Part shown: piece by piece, positions 34,131 through 45,939 of the stretch
How the letters are laid out: each line of letters begins with the position of its first letter
How positions within the stretch are numbered: position 1 is the first letter of the stretch
Source of the DNA: Dastarcus helophoroides
Taxonomy: Eukaryota > Arthropoda > Insecta > Coleoptera > Bothrideridae
Direction of reading: 5' to 3'
Assembly (NCBI GenBank): GCA_028583605.1
Contig: CM053336.1
Location: 21,003,004 to 21,067,003, forward strand
Length of the DNA: 64,000 bases
Made by a program: the position numbers and the translations under genes
Notes under the pieces: model-generated
What the model saw: only the letters and a program-made list of their open reading frames with translations
Databases searched by the model: none
What the model was told of the DNA's origin: nothing

Positions 34131-34850
34131 AAAGCGCGAAAATTTTCTTATCATTTTTTCTTCAAAATTCGTACTTTCTTTGGAATTTCGACATTTTTTG
34201 ATAATCCCAATTTTTTCACATTTCGTGATTTTTCACAAAATTTGCCTTCTAATTTACCAATTGCACATGTTGACTTTCTCTGAAAAATTTCGAATTTTTA
34301 CTAAATTTCGAATTTTTTCCCCAAATTTTGATTTTTTTTAAATTCCTATCTTTTTCTCGAAGTTTCAATTTTTTTTCAAAATTCGTTTTTGCTTTTGCGA
34401 TTTCTTGGGGGTTAATCTTTTTTTTCGAAATGTCACTAGTTTTCTCAGAATCCTCCTTTTTTAGAAATTTTGACTTTATTTCAAATCCAATCCGTTAGGT
34501 TCCTGAAAATCTCACTTCTTTCCTCGAAGGTTCTCTTTATCTCAAAATTTCAATTTTTGTTTTTAAAATTTGTTTTATAAAAGACTATTTTAAAAATTAG
34601 ACCAATTTCTGAAAATTAAACTCTCTGTGGAAAATTTCCATTTTTTTTTTCTCAAGATTTTGTCTTTTTCCTCGACATTCATCTTTTTCTCTAGATTTTC
34701 ATTCTTTGAAAAGTTTTTGTTTGTTAATTTTGACTTTGTTTTAAGTTTAATCCACTCGCAAAGGATAACCCCATTAGGCCATCAAAGCATTGCGAGTAGG
34801 ATGCGGAAATAAGAGAGAGAGATGGCGCAAAAACTCGACTTGCTTTCTTT
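34131..34850. repeat. Low-complexity tract, pyrimidine-rich on plus strand
   Basis: Same word content as the tract at 6.9-10.2 kb (for example TTCACATTTCGTGATTTTTC near 34215 also occurs near 6978). It leads into the tandem array at 34851. Confidence 0.6.
34752..34830 (-). pseudogene. 3' terminal fragment of the jockey-type family
   Basis: On the minus strand TTTCCGCATCCTACTCGCAA and the following stop region match the coding end at 12.39 kb, followed by the shared 3' UTR words GGTTATC and TTTGCGAGTGGAT. About 80 bp survives inside low-complexity DNA. Confidence 0.65.
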
Positions 34851-37800
34851 ACATTCTCTGAAATATTTCGAATCTCCTCTCAATTTCGAAGTTTCAAATG
34901 AAATTTGAAGCCGATTTCTTAAAATTTCGCCTATTTCTCCAACTTCCCTTATTTTTCCTAAGACTGGGAATTTTCTGAAAATTTCAATCTTCTAGAATTT
35001 AACTGTCCAAAAATTTTGACTGATTTCTTAGAGTTTGCTTTTTTCTCGAAATCTGATTTTTATCTCAAAATGCGACATTTTATATTTCTGGATGTTTCGA
35101 ATTTTTGCTTGAAATTATTCTTTTTACCGAAATCCTAACTTTTAATTCTTAAAATTAGTCTTTTTCCTGAAATGTTCCCGTTCATCAAAAATTTGAAATT
35201 TTGCCTTTGTTATCAATATTTCTTCTTTTGGAATGTTCTTCCAAAAGTGTTTTTTTTTTTCAAATTTCCGCTAATTTACTTACGTCTTTGTTTGAAGTTC
35301 TTCCACTTTTTTAATATTTGTCTTTTTCTTACGAAAGTACAGAAAGGACATCGATTTAAAAAAACTATCTTTGGAAATTTCGACTTTTTTCTCGAAATTT
35401 CGACGTTTTTTTCGAAATTTTGACTTTTTTCTCAAAATTTCGACTTTAATCTCAAAATTTCGAATTTAATATCAAAATTTCGAATTTAATATCAAAATTT
35501 TGACTTTATTGCCGAATTTTCGACCTTTTTCTCGAAATTTTGAGACTCAAGTCGCAATTTCGAGATTAAAAGTCGAAATTTCGAGATTAAAGTCGAAATT
35601 TTCATGGTTAAGTTAGGTAGATGACGATTGCGTTCCATCACTCCCCTTTACCATCAATATTAACAGTTGTCAATATTGATATTCTCTGAAAGATTTCGAA
35701 TCTCCTCTCAATTTCGAAGGTTCAATTGAAATTTTAAACAGATTTTTCAAAATTTCGCCTATTTCTACAAATTCCCTTATTTTTCCTAGCATTGGGATTT
35801 TTATGAAAATTTCAATCTGAAATTCTGCTAGTTTTTTAATATTCGTCTTTTTCTTACGAAGGTATAGTAAGAACATCCATTAAAAAAAATATCTTTAGAA
35901 ATTTCGACTTTTTTTCTCGAAATTTCGACGTTATTTTCGAAATTTTGACTTTTTTTTCAAAATTTCGATTTTAATCTCAAAATTTCGACTTTAATCACAA
36001 AATTTTGACTTTAATGTCGAATTTTCGCCCTTTTTCTCAAATTTTTGAGATTAAAGTCGAAATTTCGAGATTAAAGTCGAAATTTTTATGGTTAAGTTAG
36101 GTAGATGACGGTTGCGTTCCATCACTCCCCTTTCCCATCAATATTAACAGTTGTCAATATTGACATTCTCTGAAAGATTTCGAATCTCGTCTCAATTTCG
36201 AAGTTTTAATTGAAATTTTCAAACCGATTTCTCAAAATTTCGCCTATTTCTCCAAATTCCCTTATTTTTCCTAACATTGGGATTTTTTTGACAATTTTAA
36301 TCTTCTAGAATCTAGCTTTCCAAAAATTTTGACTGGTTCCTTAGAGTTTGTTTTTTTCTTGAAATCTTTATTTTTATTTCAAAATTCGACATTTAATATT
36401 TTGAAATTTTTGAATTTTCGAATTTTTTATCGAATACTTGACTTTTATTTCTTAAAATTAGCCTTTTTCCTCAAATTTTCCTTTTTATCAAAAATTTGAA
36501 ATTTCGCCGTTATTCTCAAGTGTTTTTTTTTCAAACTTCCACTAATTTACTTACGCCCTTGTTTGAAATTCTTCTATTTTTTTAATATTCGTCTTTTTCT
36601 TACGAAGGTGTGGTAAGGACATCGATTTAAAAAAAATACCTTTAGAAATTTCGACTTTCTTCTCAAAATTTCGACGTTTTTTTCGTAATTTCGACGTTGT
36701 TTTCGAAATGCCGACTTTTTTCTCAAAATTTTGACTTTCATCTCAAAATTTCGAATTTAATGCCGAATTTTCGACCTTTTCCTCAAAATTTTGAGATTAA
36801 AATCGAAATTTCGCGATTAAAGTCGAAATTTTTATGGTTAAGTTAGGTAGATGACGGTTGCGTTCCATTACTCCCCTTTCCCATCAATATTAACAGTTGT
36901 CAATATTGACATTCTCTGAAAGATTTCAAATCTACTCTCAATTTCTCAATTTCGAAGTTTCAAATTTTAAACAGATTTCTCAAAATTTCGTCTATTTCTC
37001 CAAATTTCCTTATTTTTCCTGACATTGGGATTTTTCTGAAAATTTCAATCTTCTAAAATCTAGCTTTCCAAAAATTTTGTCTGGTTTCCTAGAGTTTGCT
37101 TTTTTCTCGAAATCTTGATTTTTATCTCAAAATCGACATTTAACATTACTGGAAGTTTCGAATTTTTGGTTGAAATTCTTCTTTTTACCAAATTTTTAAC
37201 TTTTTTTCCTAAAATTAGCCTTTTTCCTCAAATTTTCCTTTTCATCAAAAATCTGAAATTTCGCCTCTATTCTCAAAATTCCTTCTTTTGGAATGTTCTT
37301 TCAAAAATGTTTTTTTTTCAAAATTCCGCTAATGTCCTTACGTCTTTGTTTAAAATTCTGCTATTTTTTAAATACTCGTCTTTTTCTTACGAAGGTGTAG
37401 TAAGGACACCGATTTAAATTAAAAATATCTTTAGAAATTTCGAGTTTTTTCTCGAAATTTCGACGGTTTTTCGAAATTTTGACTTTTTTCTCAAAATTTC
37501 GTATTAAATCTAAAAATTTCTACTTTAATGCCGAGTTTTCGACCTTTTTCTCGAAATTTTGAGATTAAAGTCGACATTTCGAGATTAAAGTCGAAATTTT
37601 TATGGTTAAGTTAGGTAGATGGCGGTTGCGTTCCGTCACTTCCCTTTCCCATCAATATTAACAGTTGTCAATATTGACATTCCTTGAAGGATTTCGAATC
37701 TCCTCTCAATTTCGAAGTTTCAATTGAAATTTTCAAACCGATTTCTCAAAACTTCGCCTATTTCTCCAAATTCCCTTAATTTTCCTAACATTGGGATTTT

Positions 37801-38345
37801 TCTGAAAATTTCAATCTTATAAAATCTAGCTTTCCCAAAATTTTGACTGGTTTCTTAGAGTTTGATTTTTTCGCGAAGTCTTGATTTATATCTCAAAATT
37901 CGACATTTAATATTTTGGAATTTTCGAATTTTCGCTTGAAATTCGTATTTTTTTCGAATACTTGACTTTTATTTCTTAAAATTAGTCTTTTTCCTGCAAT
38001 TTTCCTTTTTCATCAAAAATTTGAAAGTTCGCCTTTATTTTCAAAATTCCTTCTTTTGGAATATTCTTTCAGAAGTAGTATTTTTTTCAAAACTCCGCTA
38101 CTTTAATTACGTCTTTGTTCAAAATTCTGCTATGCCTAACGAAGGCGTAGATAGGATATCGATTTAAAAAATATATTTTTAGAAATTTCGACCTTTTTCT
38201 CGAAATTTCAACTTTTTACTCAAAACTTCAAATTTATCTCAAAATTTTGACGTTTTTCTTGAAATTTCGACTTTTTTTTCAAAATTTCGAGATCAAAGTC
38301 GAAATTTCTATAGTTAAGTTAGGTAGATGACAGTTGCGTCCCATC
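34851..38345. repeat. Tandem array, five units of ~750 bp
   Basis: Unit starts (ATTCTCTGAAAGATTTCGAA or close variants) are at about 34851, 35679, 36163, 36909 and 37678, giving periods of 828, 484, 746, 769 and ~670 bp. The second unit has an internal deletion. Each unit ends with the conserved block GTTAAGTTAGGTAGATGACG, GTTGCGTTCCATCACTCCCC and ATCAATATTAACAGTTGTCA. Unit bodies are the same TTTTCTCGAAATTTCGAC low-complexity DNA. No coding capacity; it behaves like a young satellite or segmental tandem duplication. Confidence 0.85.
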
Positions 38346-41300
38346 ACTCCCCTTTCCAATCAAAATGGACAATGGCAGTAGGGTGCGTTCAGTAATTTCC
38401 ATTTATAATTACCAGAATTTATTTTTTTTTCTCGAATTCTCGAGATTAAAGTTGAAATTTCGCCTTTAATCTCGAAATTTCGAGAAAAAGGTCTACATTT
38501 CGAGTTTAAATTCGAAATTCCGAGAGTAAAGTAGACATTTAAAGAAAAAAATCCAAATTTCGAGTTCACAGTCAAAATTCCTATATTAAAGTTTTAATTT
38601 GGAGAAAAAAGTTTAAATGTCTATATTAAAATCGAAATTTAAAGATTAAAGTCGAAATTCCGTGACTTAAGTCGAAATTTCGAAGAAAAAAGTCGAAATT
38701 TGGAGGAAAAATCAAAATTTCAAAAAAAAGTCAAATGTCAAGTTGAAAGTCGAATTTCCTAGATCAAAGTCAAAATTTCGAGTCTAAAGTCGAAATTTTG
38801 AGAAAAAAGTCGAAATTTCGAGTTTGAAGTCGTAATTCCGTGATTAAAGTCGAAATTTTAAGAAAAAAAGCCAACATTTTTTTAAAAAGTCGATTGTCGA
38901 GTTTAAAGTCGAATTTCCGAGATTAAAGTCGACATTTTGAGAAAAATGTTGGAATTTCAAGTTTAAAGTCGAAATTCCGTGATTAAAGTCGAAATTTCGA
39001 GAAAGAAAGCCAAAATTTCTTTAAAAAAAAGTCGATTGCTGAGTTTAAAGTCGAATTTTCGAGATTAAGGTAGAAATTTCGAATTTAAAATCGAAATTCC
39101 GAGATTAAAGTCGAAATTTTAAGAAAAAAGCCGAAATTTCAAGTTTAAAGTCGAAATTCGGGGATTTAAGTAAATAAAAAAAGTCAAAATTATAAGTTTA
39201 AAGTTCAAATTTTGAGTGTAAAGTCGTAATTTTGAGTTTTAAGTTGAAATTTCTAGATTAAAGTCAAAACTTTGAGGAAAAAAGTCGAAATTTCGAGGAA
39301 AAATTAAAATTTCAAAAAAAAAGTCAAATGTCAAGTTCAAAGCCGAATTTCCTAGATTAAAGTCAAAATTTCGAGTCTTAAGTCGAAATTTTGAAAAAGA
39401 ATTCGAACTTTTTAGTTTAAAATCCAAATTACGAAAAAAAAGTCGAATTTCCGAGATTCAGGTCGAAATTTCGAGTTTAAAATTAAAATTCCGAGATTAA
39501 AGTCGAAATATTACGAAAAAAGTCGAAATTTCGAGTTTAAAGCCGAAATTTCGGGTTTAAAGTCGAAATTCTGAGATCAAAGTCGATACAAAAGTCGAAT
39601 TTACGAGATAAAGGTCGAAATTTCAAGTTTAAAATCGAAATTCCGAGATTAAAGTCGAAATTTTATGAAAAAAGTCGAAATTTCGAGTTTAGAGCCGAAA
39701 TTTCGCGTTTAGAGCCGAAATTTCGAGTTTAAGATCGAAATTCAGAGATTAAAGTCGATAAAAAAAGTTGAAATTTTAAGTTTAAAGTCGAAATTTCGAG
39801 TTTAAAGTCGAAGTTTTGAGTTTAAAGTCGAAATGCCATAATTAAAGTCGAAATTTCGAGGAAAAAAATCGAAATTTCGAGAAAAAAATTTAAATTTCGA
39901 GTAAAAATCAAAATTTCGAAAAAAAAGTCAAATGTCAAGTTTAAATTCGAATTTTTTAAATTAAAGTCAAAATTTCGAGTCTAAAGCCAAAATTTTAAGA
40001 AAAATGTCGAAATTTCGAGACTGAAGTCGAAATTCCGCGATTAAAGTCGAAATTTCGAGAAAAAAAGTCGACATTTCTAAAAAAAGGCGATTGTCGAGTT
40101 TAAAGCCAAATTTCCAAAATTAAAGTCAAAATTTCGAGTTTAAAGTCGAAATTCCGAGATTAAAAAGTCGGAATTTTAAGAAAAAAGTCGAAATTTCGAG
40201 TTTAAAGCCGAAATTTCGAGTTTAAAGTCGAAATTTAGGGATTAAAGTCGATAAAAAAGTCGAAATTTCGAGCTTATAGTCCAAATTTCGAGTTTGAAGT
40301 TGAAATTCCCTGATTAAAGCCGATATTTCTAACAAAAATGTCGAAATTTGGAGGAAAAATCAAAATCCGAGTTTAAAGTCGAAATTCCGAGATTAAAGCC
40401 GAAATTTTAAGAAAAGAGTCGAAATTTCGAGTTTAAAGCCGAAATCTCGGATTTAAAGTCGAAATTCAGGGATTAAAGCCGATAAAAAATATCGAAATTC
40501 TCATTTTATAATCGAAATTTCAAGTTTGAAGCCGAAATTCCGTGATTAAAGTCGAAATTTCGTAATTAAAATTGAAATCTGGAGTTTAAAGTCGAAATTC
40601 CGAGATTTAAGTCAAAACTTTGGGAAAAAAGTCGAAGTTTCGAGTTTAAAGTTGAAATTCAAAGATTAAAGTCGAAATTTCTATGGTTAAGTAGATAACA
40701 GTTGCGTCCCATCACTCCCCATTCCAATCAATATTGACAGTTGACAGGGTGCTGTCAGTAATTTCTATTTTTAATTACCAAAATTTATTATTTTTTCTTA
40801 AAATTTCGAGATGAAAGTTGAAATTTCGACTTTAATTTCGAAATTTCGAGAAAAAAGTCGACATTTCGAGTTTAAAGTCGAAATTCCGATATTAAAGTAG
40901 ACGTTTGAGGAAAAAGTCGAAATTTCGAGTTGACAGTCGAAATTCCGAGATTAAAGTTGTAATTTGAGGGAAAAAAGTCTAAATTTCAATATTGAAATCG
41001 AAATTTCGAGTTTGAGGTCGAAATTCCGTGATTAAAGTCGAAATTTCGAAAAAAAAAGTCAAATATCGAGTTTAAAGTCGAATTTCCGAGATGAAAGTAG
41101 AAATTTCGAGTTTAAAGTCAAAATTTCGAGATGAAAGTCGAAATTTTGAGAAAAAATTCGAAATTTCAAGTTTAAAGCCGAAATTTCGAGGAAAAAGGTC
41201 GAAATTTCGAAAAAAAATGTCAAATGTCGAGTTTAAAGTCGAATTTCCCAGATTAAAGTCGAAAGTTCGAGAAAGATTAAAGTCGAAATTTCTGTGGTTA

Positions 41301-41640
41301 AGTTAAGTTGCGTCCCATCACTCCCCTTTCCAATCAATATTGACAGTTGGCAATAGGGTTGCGTTCAATAATTTCTATTTTTAACTACCAAAATTTATTA
41401 CTTTTCTCGAAATTTCGAGATTAAAGTTGAAATTTCGAGTTTAAAGTCGAAATTCCGAGATGAAAGTAGACGTCTGGGTAAAAAAAAACTAAATTTCGAG
41501 TTTAGAGTCGAAATTCCGAAATTAAAGTTGTAATTTGAGGGAAAAAAGTCTAAATTTCAATATTAAAATTGAAATTTCGAGTTTGAAGTCGAAATTAAAG
41601 TCGAAATTTCGAGGAAAAAAGTAAATTCCGAGATTTTTTT
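38346..41640. repeat. ~20-bp minisatellite (GTCGAAATTTCGAGTTTAAA) with higher-order blocks
   Basis: About 3.2 kb of imperfect 20-21-bp units, purine-rich on the plus strand, the opposite of the neighbouring ~750-bp array. The array is punctuated at about 38312, 40684 and 41294 by a ~100-bp block (GTTAAGT, TTGCGTCCCATCACTCCCC, then AATTACCA.AATTTATT) related to the block that closes the ~750-bp units. Spacings between blocks are about 2,370 and 610 bp. Non-coding. Confidence 0.85.
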
Positions 41641-42110
41641 CGACTGTTTTCTCGAAATTGGAATTTGTCTTGAATTTTTTATAGCAAAAATTTTCATAAA
41701 CGGCTTTTAGCGTAGCCCCCGTCCGTTTTATGCGAAAGATGTTGTATATTTTTGTTTGAATATGATGTGACCTTGGATTTAGAAATATTTTCAAATGAAC
41801 AAAAACCATGCAAGAAGAATGCAACCTAGACTACAAATTCATGCAGGCCTCCATACGACATTGTTGGCGATGGCCATAGTTTCTCTATGGACCAATAGGT
41901 GGTAGTACTAAAGAATCACTCGCTTGACGCCTGTGAATGTTTTAGTACTTAATTGTCGGAACATTTATTAGCATTCGAGTTGGATATACCAAAAAATATA
42001 CATTATTTTTTTTCTGCAGAAAACCGAAATAGGGCTGTTTTTTTTTAAATTAAACCGAAACGAAAACTGCAATGATAAAAATAACGGTTCCAAGATCTTA
42101 TAAAAATCTT
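41641..42110. repeat. Dispersed repeat composite (inverted copy of 26.9 kb region)
   Basis: 41805-41856 is the reverse complement of 26917-26966 (GCAAGAAGAATGCAACCTAG then ACTACAAATTCATGCAGG). 42010-42095 is a degenerate CCGAAA/AACGAAAACTG copy of the CCGAAAACCGG family. Confidence 0.55.
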
Positions 42111-43114
42111 TCCAGAAGTCTACTTTCTTTCATTATTAATCTTTAATTTTCAATAAAATGTTTTTTGCCCAGCGATTGTTTCCATTATTGCGATAAAATT
42201 ATGGCTGTATTTTTTATCTTATTTACTGCCGTTACGTGGAGCTATGTAATTAACGGAAGATTGTAAATTAAATTAAATATAGTAATATTAATAACGAAGT
42301 TATATTTACCAATTTTGATTGTTTGTTGACAACATAATTTAAATGTTTAAATGTTCATTTGCGTGATACCTTGTGATAGAAATTTGTTCCAACACGCCAT
42401 AGAAGCATTTGATAAAGGTAAGAACTTCATTAAAATGAAAAAGAAAATGTTTGCAACACATTTACGATTTGAAACATCCTTCAGCAGGGAATAAAAATAA
42501 TTTTTCATTTAAAACGAAGAAGTTACAACTGTCATTCACAATGGAATTGAGAATGGGCACAATTTTTGGAGTGAATTTGTCACCTTTTACGTTGTGATAT
42601 GTTTATTTTGCAACCAAAAATTTCCCAGAAGTTTTTTTTTAAATATGCATAACATTTGAGGTTGTTTGGTATTCGAGTTTTTCTAAGATAAGAATTATTT
42701 TTTTATATTGTCATTGCCTCATTGTTATGGGAAATGTTTGTTAGTGGGCAACAAAATTAATATAATTTATGATGTTATAGCTGTGAAATTAACAAAAGAA
42801 AATTTACATACAAATAAATGAAATAACATAACAAATTGCTTCCACTTCTGCTTTTATATTATTTTTTGTTTAATTACATTGTCAATTCGGTTTTCTTTTT
42901 ATTTTCTGGTCCTCTCCACTGATTTTATGTTCCATGTAAAATGTATTTTTTTGCCATATGCTGAGAACTGACGTGTGAGAGATCTTTTTAAATAAAATAT
43001 TAGTCATAGAATTTTTTGAGAAAGTAAAAATGTTTTATATGTAAAAAAAATTGAATATTTTCAAAAATTAAATGACAAAAATGTTATTTATTTAATATAA
43101 TGCTGAAAATACAA
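42111..43114. other. AT-rich non-repetitive stretch, no gene seen
   Basis: It lacks the TTCGA low-complexity signature and has no long ORFs. It lies beside the tRNA gene and may be unique sequence. No exon with good splice sites is convincing. Confidence 0.4.
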
Positions 43115-43116
43115 AG

Positions 43117-43132
43117 AAAAAACAAAAGAAAA
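43117..43132 (-). terminator. Pol III terminator of the tRNA gene
   Basis: On the minus strand a TTTTCTTTTGTTTTTT run begins about 5 bases after the mature tRNA 3' end. Four or more T residues terminate RNA polymerase III. Confidence 0.75.
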
Positions 43133-43136
43133 GTTG

Positions 43137-43209
43137 TACCCCTGGTGGGACTCGAACCCACAGTCCCCGGCTTAGGAGGCCGATGCCTTATCCATTAGGC
43201 CACAGGGGC
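43137..43209 (-). tRNA. tRNA-Arg (CCT)
   Basis: Minus-strand 73-nt cloverleaf. Acceptor strand GCCCCTG pairs with CAGGGGT (terminal G-U as in insect tRNA-Arg(CCU)). The D-arm is GCCTAATGGATAAGGC, the anticodon stem-loop GGC-CTCCTAA-GCC places CCT at positions 34-36, and the T-arm is GTGGGTTCGAGTCCCAC. There is no intron. The internal A box (TGGCCTAATGG) and B box (GGTTCGAGTCC) are intact, and CCA is not encoded. It decodes AGG. It appears functional. Confidence 0.96.
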
Positions 43210-45745
43210 TATGAGTATTAATTGCGAAAACACAGAATATAAACGTATGTCCATTTTATAGTCAAATTAATTATAAAAATAAATATAACTGTATTGACAT
43301 TAAATTGTGATTCAACATAAAAATATATTCTGTTTTGACCAAAGTTTCCAAAATTAATACAACGCAAATGGATAATGCATGAATACAATATTGCAACGAG
43401 GTTTCCTTCAGCTTTATGGAGCTACAATCATTTTGTTTGATTTTTCGTCACCAGGAAAAGAAAAACGGCCCGAAACATTAATCTTTTCAATTTTAGTGTG
43501 ATCTAAAATACACCAATTATTGCAATATTTACATTGATTAGTGTTTAATTACGCTCTTCTTGTGCAGGCAACCTACAATACACGAGACGTGTTATTATGG
43601 TAATCACGACTACTGTTGTGAGCATTTTCCAAATCTTAAATTATGATTTTTTTAATTTAAACCTGAAAAATAGTGCTTTTTAAAATGGAAGCCTTTAAAT
43701 CGAAATTTAGTTAACAGTAAGTCTTAAATTCATTTAACACTTTAAAAATTCGCAAATTAGAAATCGAGATTCCAAGCCAAATTATTCAACGAGTCGAAGT
43801 TTTGAAAACAAAGGCGATATTTTGAAAAAAGGCGATATTTTGAAGAAAAGGCAATATTTTGAAAAGGTCAAAATTTTTTGAAAAAATCAAAGTATTGAAA
43901 AAAGTCGAAATGTAAAAAGTTCAAATTCTAAAAGACATCAAAACTTCGAAAATAAGTCAAAATTTTATTGATAAAATGTTGAAATTTACAAATTCTACAA
44001 AAAGGTCGAAAATTTCACAAAGGTCAACATTTTCAAAAAATGCAACTTTTTATCCAATTTTCCAAAAAAAGTCGAATTTTTCCAATAAAAGCCCACTTGA
44101 CTGCACAAAAGTCGAAACATTTAGAAAAAACCAAAATTTTCAAACAAAAAATCGAAAATTCGGGAATTTGTCAACATTTTTATTTTTAACAAAGGTCGAA
44201 ATAGGAGAGTGAACATTTAAAAAAAAGGAAGAAACTTTCAAAAACAAATTATTGAATTTACAAAAAAAAGCAAAATTTTGAAAAAAGTTTTAATTTATCA
44301 AGTAGCGGAATGTGGATTGAACAAATATAATTGAAGGACGACGAATTTGTCATTGGATTGAAATTAAATTGCCTAAATAAGTCAAAATTTCGAAATACTG
44401 GAAATAAAAAAAAAGAAAAATTTGAAATTCGAAATTTACAAAATATAAGACGAAATTTTGGTGGAACGGACTGATCCTTGGTTATCTTGAAAAATTAAAG
44501 ATGACATTGTTCTGAAACAAATAAAAATTATAAACACAACGCGCTTCGACAGCCAAGCTATCATCTTCAGAGAGATACTGTATCTCTCTGAACCTTTGTT
44601 GTGATTTAATCTTTCTTGGTTTCAGGGGACAAGATTTGTATTTCAGTAAGACGAAACGTTAAGAAAAATAAAAATTTTCAATAAAAACTGGTCAGATTTT
44701 TAAAAAATATAAAAATGTTGAGAAAAAGCCTATATTTTGAAAATGTCAAATTGAAACAATCAAACATTTCAAGTTTAAGTCAGCTTTCAAAACACGAAAC
44801 TTTCAAAAAATTCAAATTTTGAAAAATAATTGAAATTTACTAATTTAGTCGAATTTAAAAAATAGTTGGATTTGCAAAAAACAGTTAAAATTTTGAGTTC
44901 AAAATTTCGAGTCAAAATTTAAACAAAAAAGATAAATATTCGATAACAAGGTGGAACTTTTAAAAAAGTCATAACTTGTAAAAATAAGGCCAAAAGCTTG
45001 GAAAAAGTTAAAATTGTCCAAAAAATTCAAAGCTTCGCGATAGGTCAAAATATTTTTAAAGAATTTAAATTTTGGGGAAAATGAAAAGGTCCAAAAAAGA
45101 CAATTTTTGATTTACACGAAAATTGTCAAGTAAAATTTTTCAAAAAAAAATCAAATTATATTACCAAAAGCCAGAATTTTTAAAAAAGTTGTAATTTTCA
45201 AAAAAAGTCAAAGTTTCTAAAAAAAAGTCGAAATTTTTGAAATTTCGTGAAAAAATTAACATTTCGGGAGTCTAACAGGAAAAGTTGACATTTTGGAAAC
45301 ATGGATATTTTGAAATTATTGGAAAAAGTAAAATTTTTCAATAAACATCGAATTCTTCCAAAAAAGTCGGAATTTTCAAAAATGTTACCCAATAATCGTT
45401 TCTCTTCTTTCGCAGACGAAGGTGCGAGTATATGCAAGTAAATTCATAATTTAGATTTTTTCCAATAATGTTTGCTTAACTTTCGAAATATCAATCTTTT
45501 TAATTTTTTTATAAATCATAAATTTTTTGAAAATATATACTTTTTTGTCATAATTCTAGTTTTGAGCTTGCACTTCAATTGCCACTTTTTTCATAAAATT
45601 TATGTTGCAGATGCCAATATTATTATAACAATTTTAATGTGAGAATTTCGACAAAGCTCGTTTCAAGTATTTTTTTAATTTTCTCTTTTAATCCCTAAAT
45701 TTAAATTTTTTTCCGGTATTTTCGCTTTTCCTAAATTTCTTAATC
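43210..45745. repeat. AT-rich flank (to ~43.74 kb), then low-complexity tract
   Basis: 43210-43735 is mixed AT-rich with no feature seen. 43736-45440 is purine-rich low-complexity (AAAAGTCGAAATTTTGAAAA); 45470-45745 is pyrimidine-rich. It contains the 44.54-kb hairpin motif described separately. Confidence 0.6.
44535..44640. repeat. Head-to-head copies of the GATAGCTTGGC motif
   Basis: The minus-strand copy (44590-44535) reads CTCTCTGAAGATGATAGCTT then GGCTGTCGAAGCGCGTTGTG. A plus-strand relative begins at 44581 (CTCTCTGAACCTTTGTTGTG and CTTGGTTTCAGGGGACAAGA). Its continuation matches the minus-strand copy at 34.0 kb (TTCTTGGTTTCAATGGACAA). The junction is a perfect 9-bp hairpin AGAGAGATA-CTG-TATCTCTCT. 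Confidence 0.55.
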
Positions 45746-45939
45746 ACGAAATAATAATAATAATAATAATAGTTTATTATATTTCAACAGGGTTTAGGCC
45801 CCAATTACAGAAACAAAATAAAAAATAAAAATTGATGGGAGTAGATGCACTTGATCATAAGAAAAAATAAATAATTATCAATTATACAAAATAGTTACCT
45901 GGAGAAAACACTAATTATTAGATAAATAAAGTAAATTAA

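Noticed and set aside
38430..41640. CRISPR-like array because of regular short repeats
   Set aside because: Units are contiguous ~20-bp minisatellite copies with no unique spacers, in a eukaryotic context.
43137..43209. tRNA pseudogene or SINE head instead of a true tRNA
   Set aside because: All stems, both internal promoter boxes and a T-run terminator are intact and no SINE tail follows.
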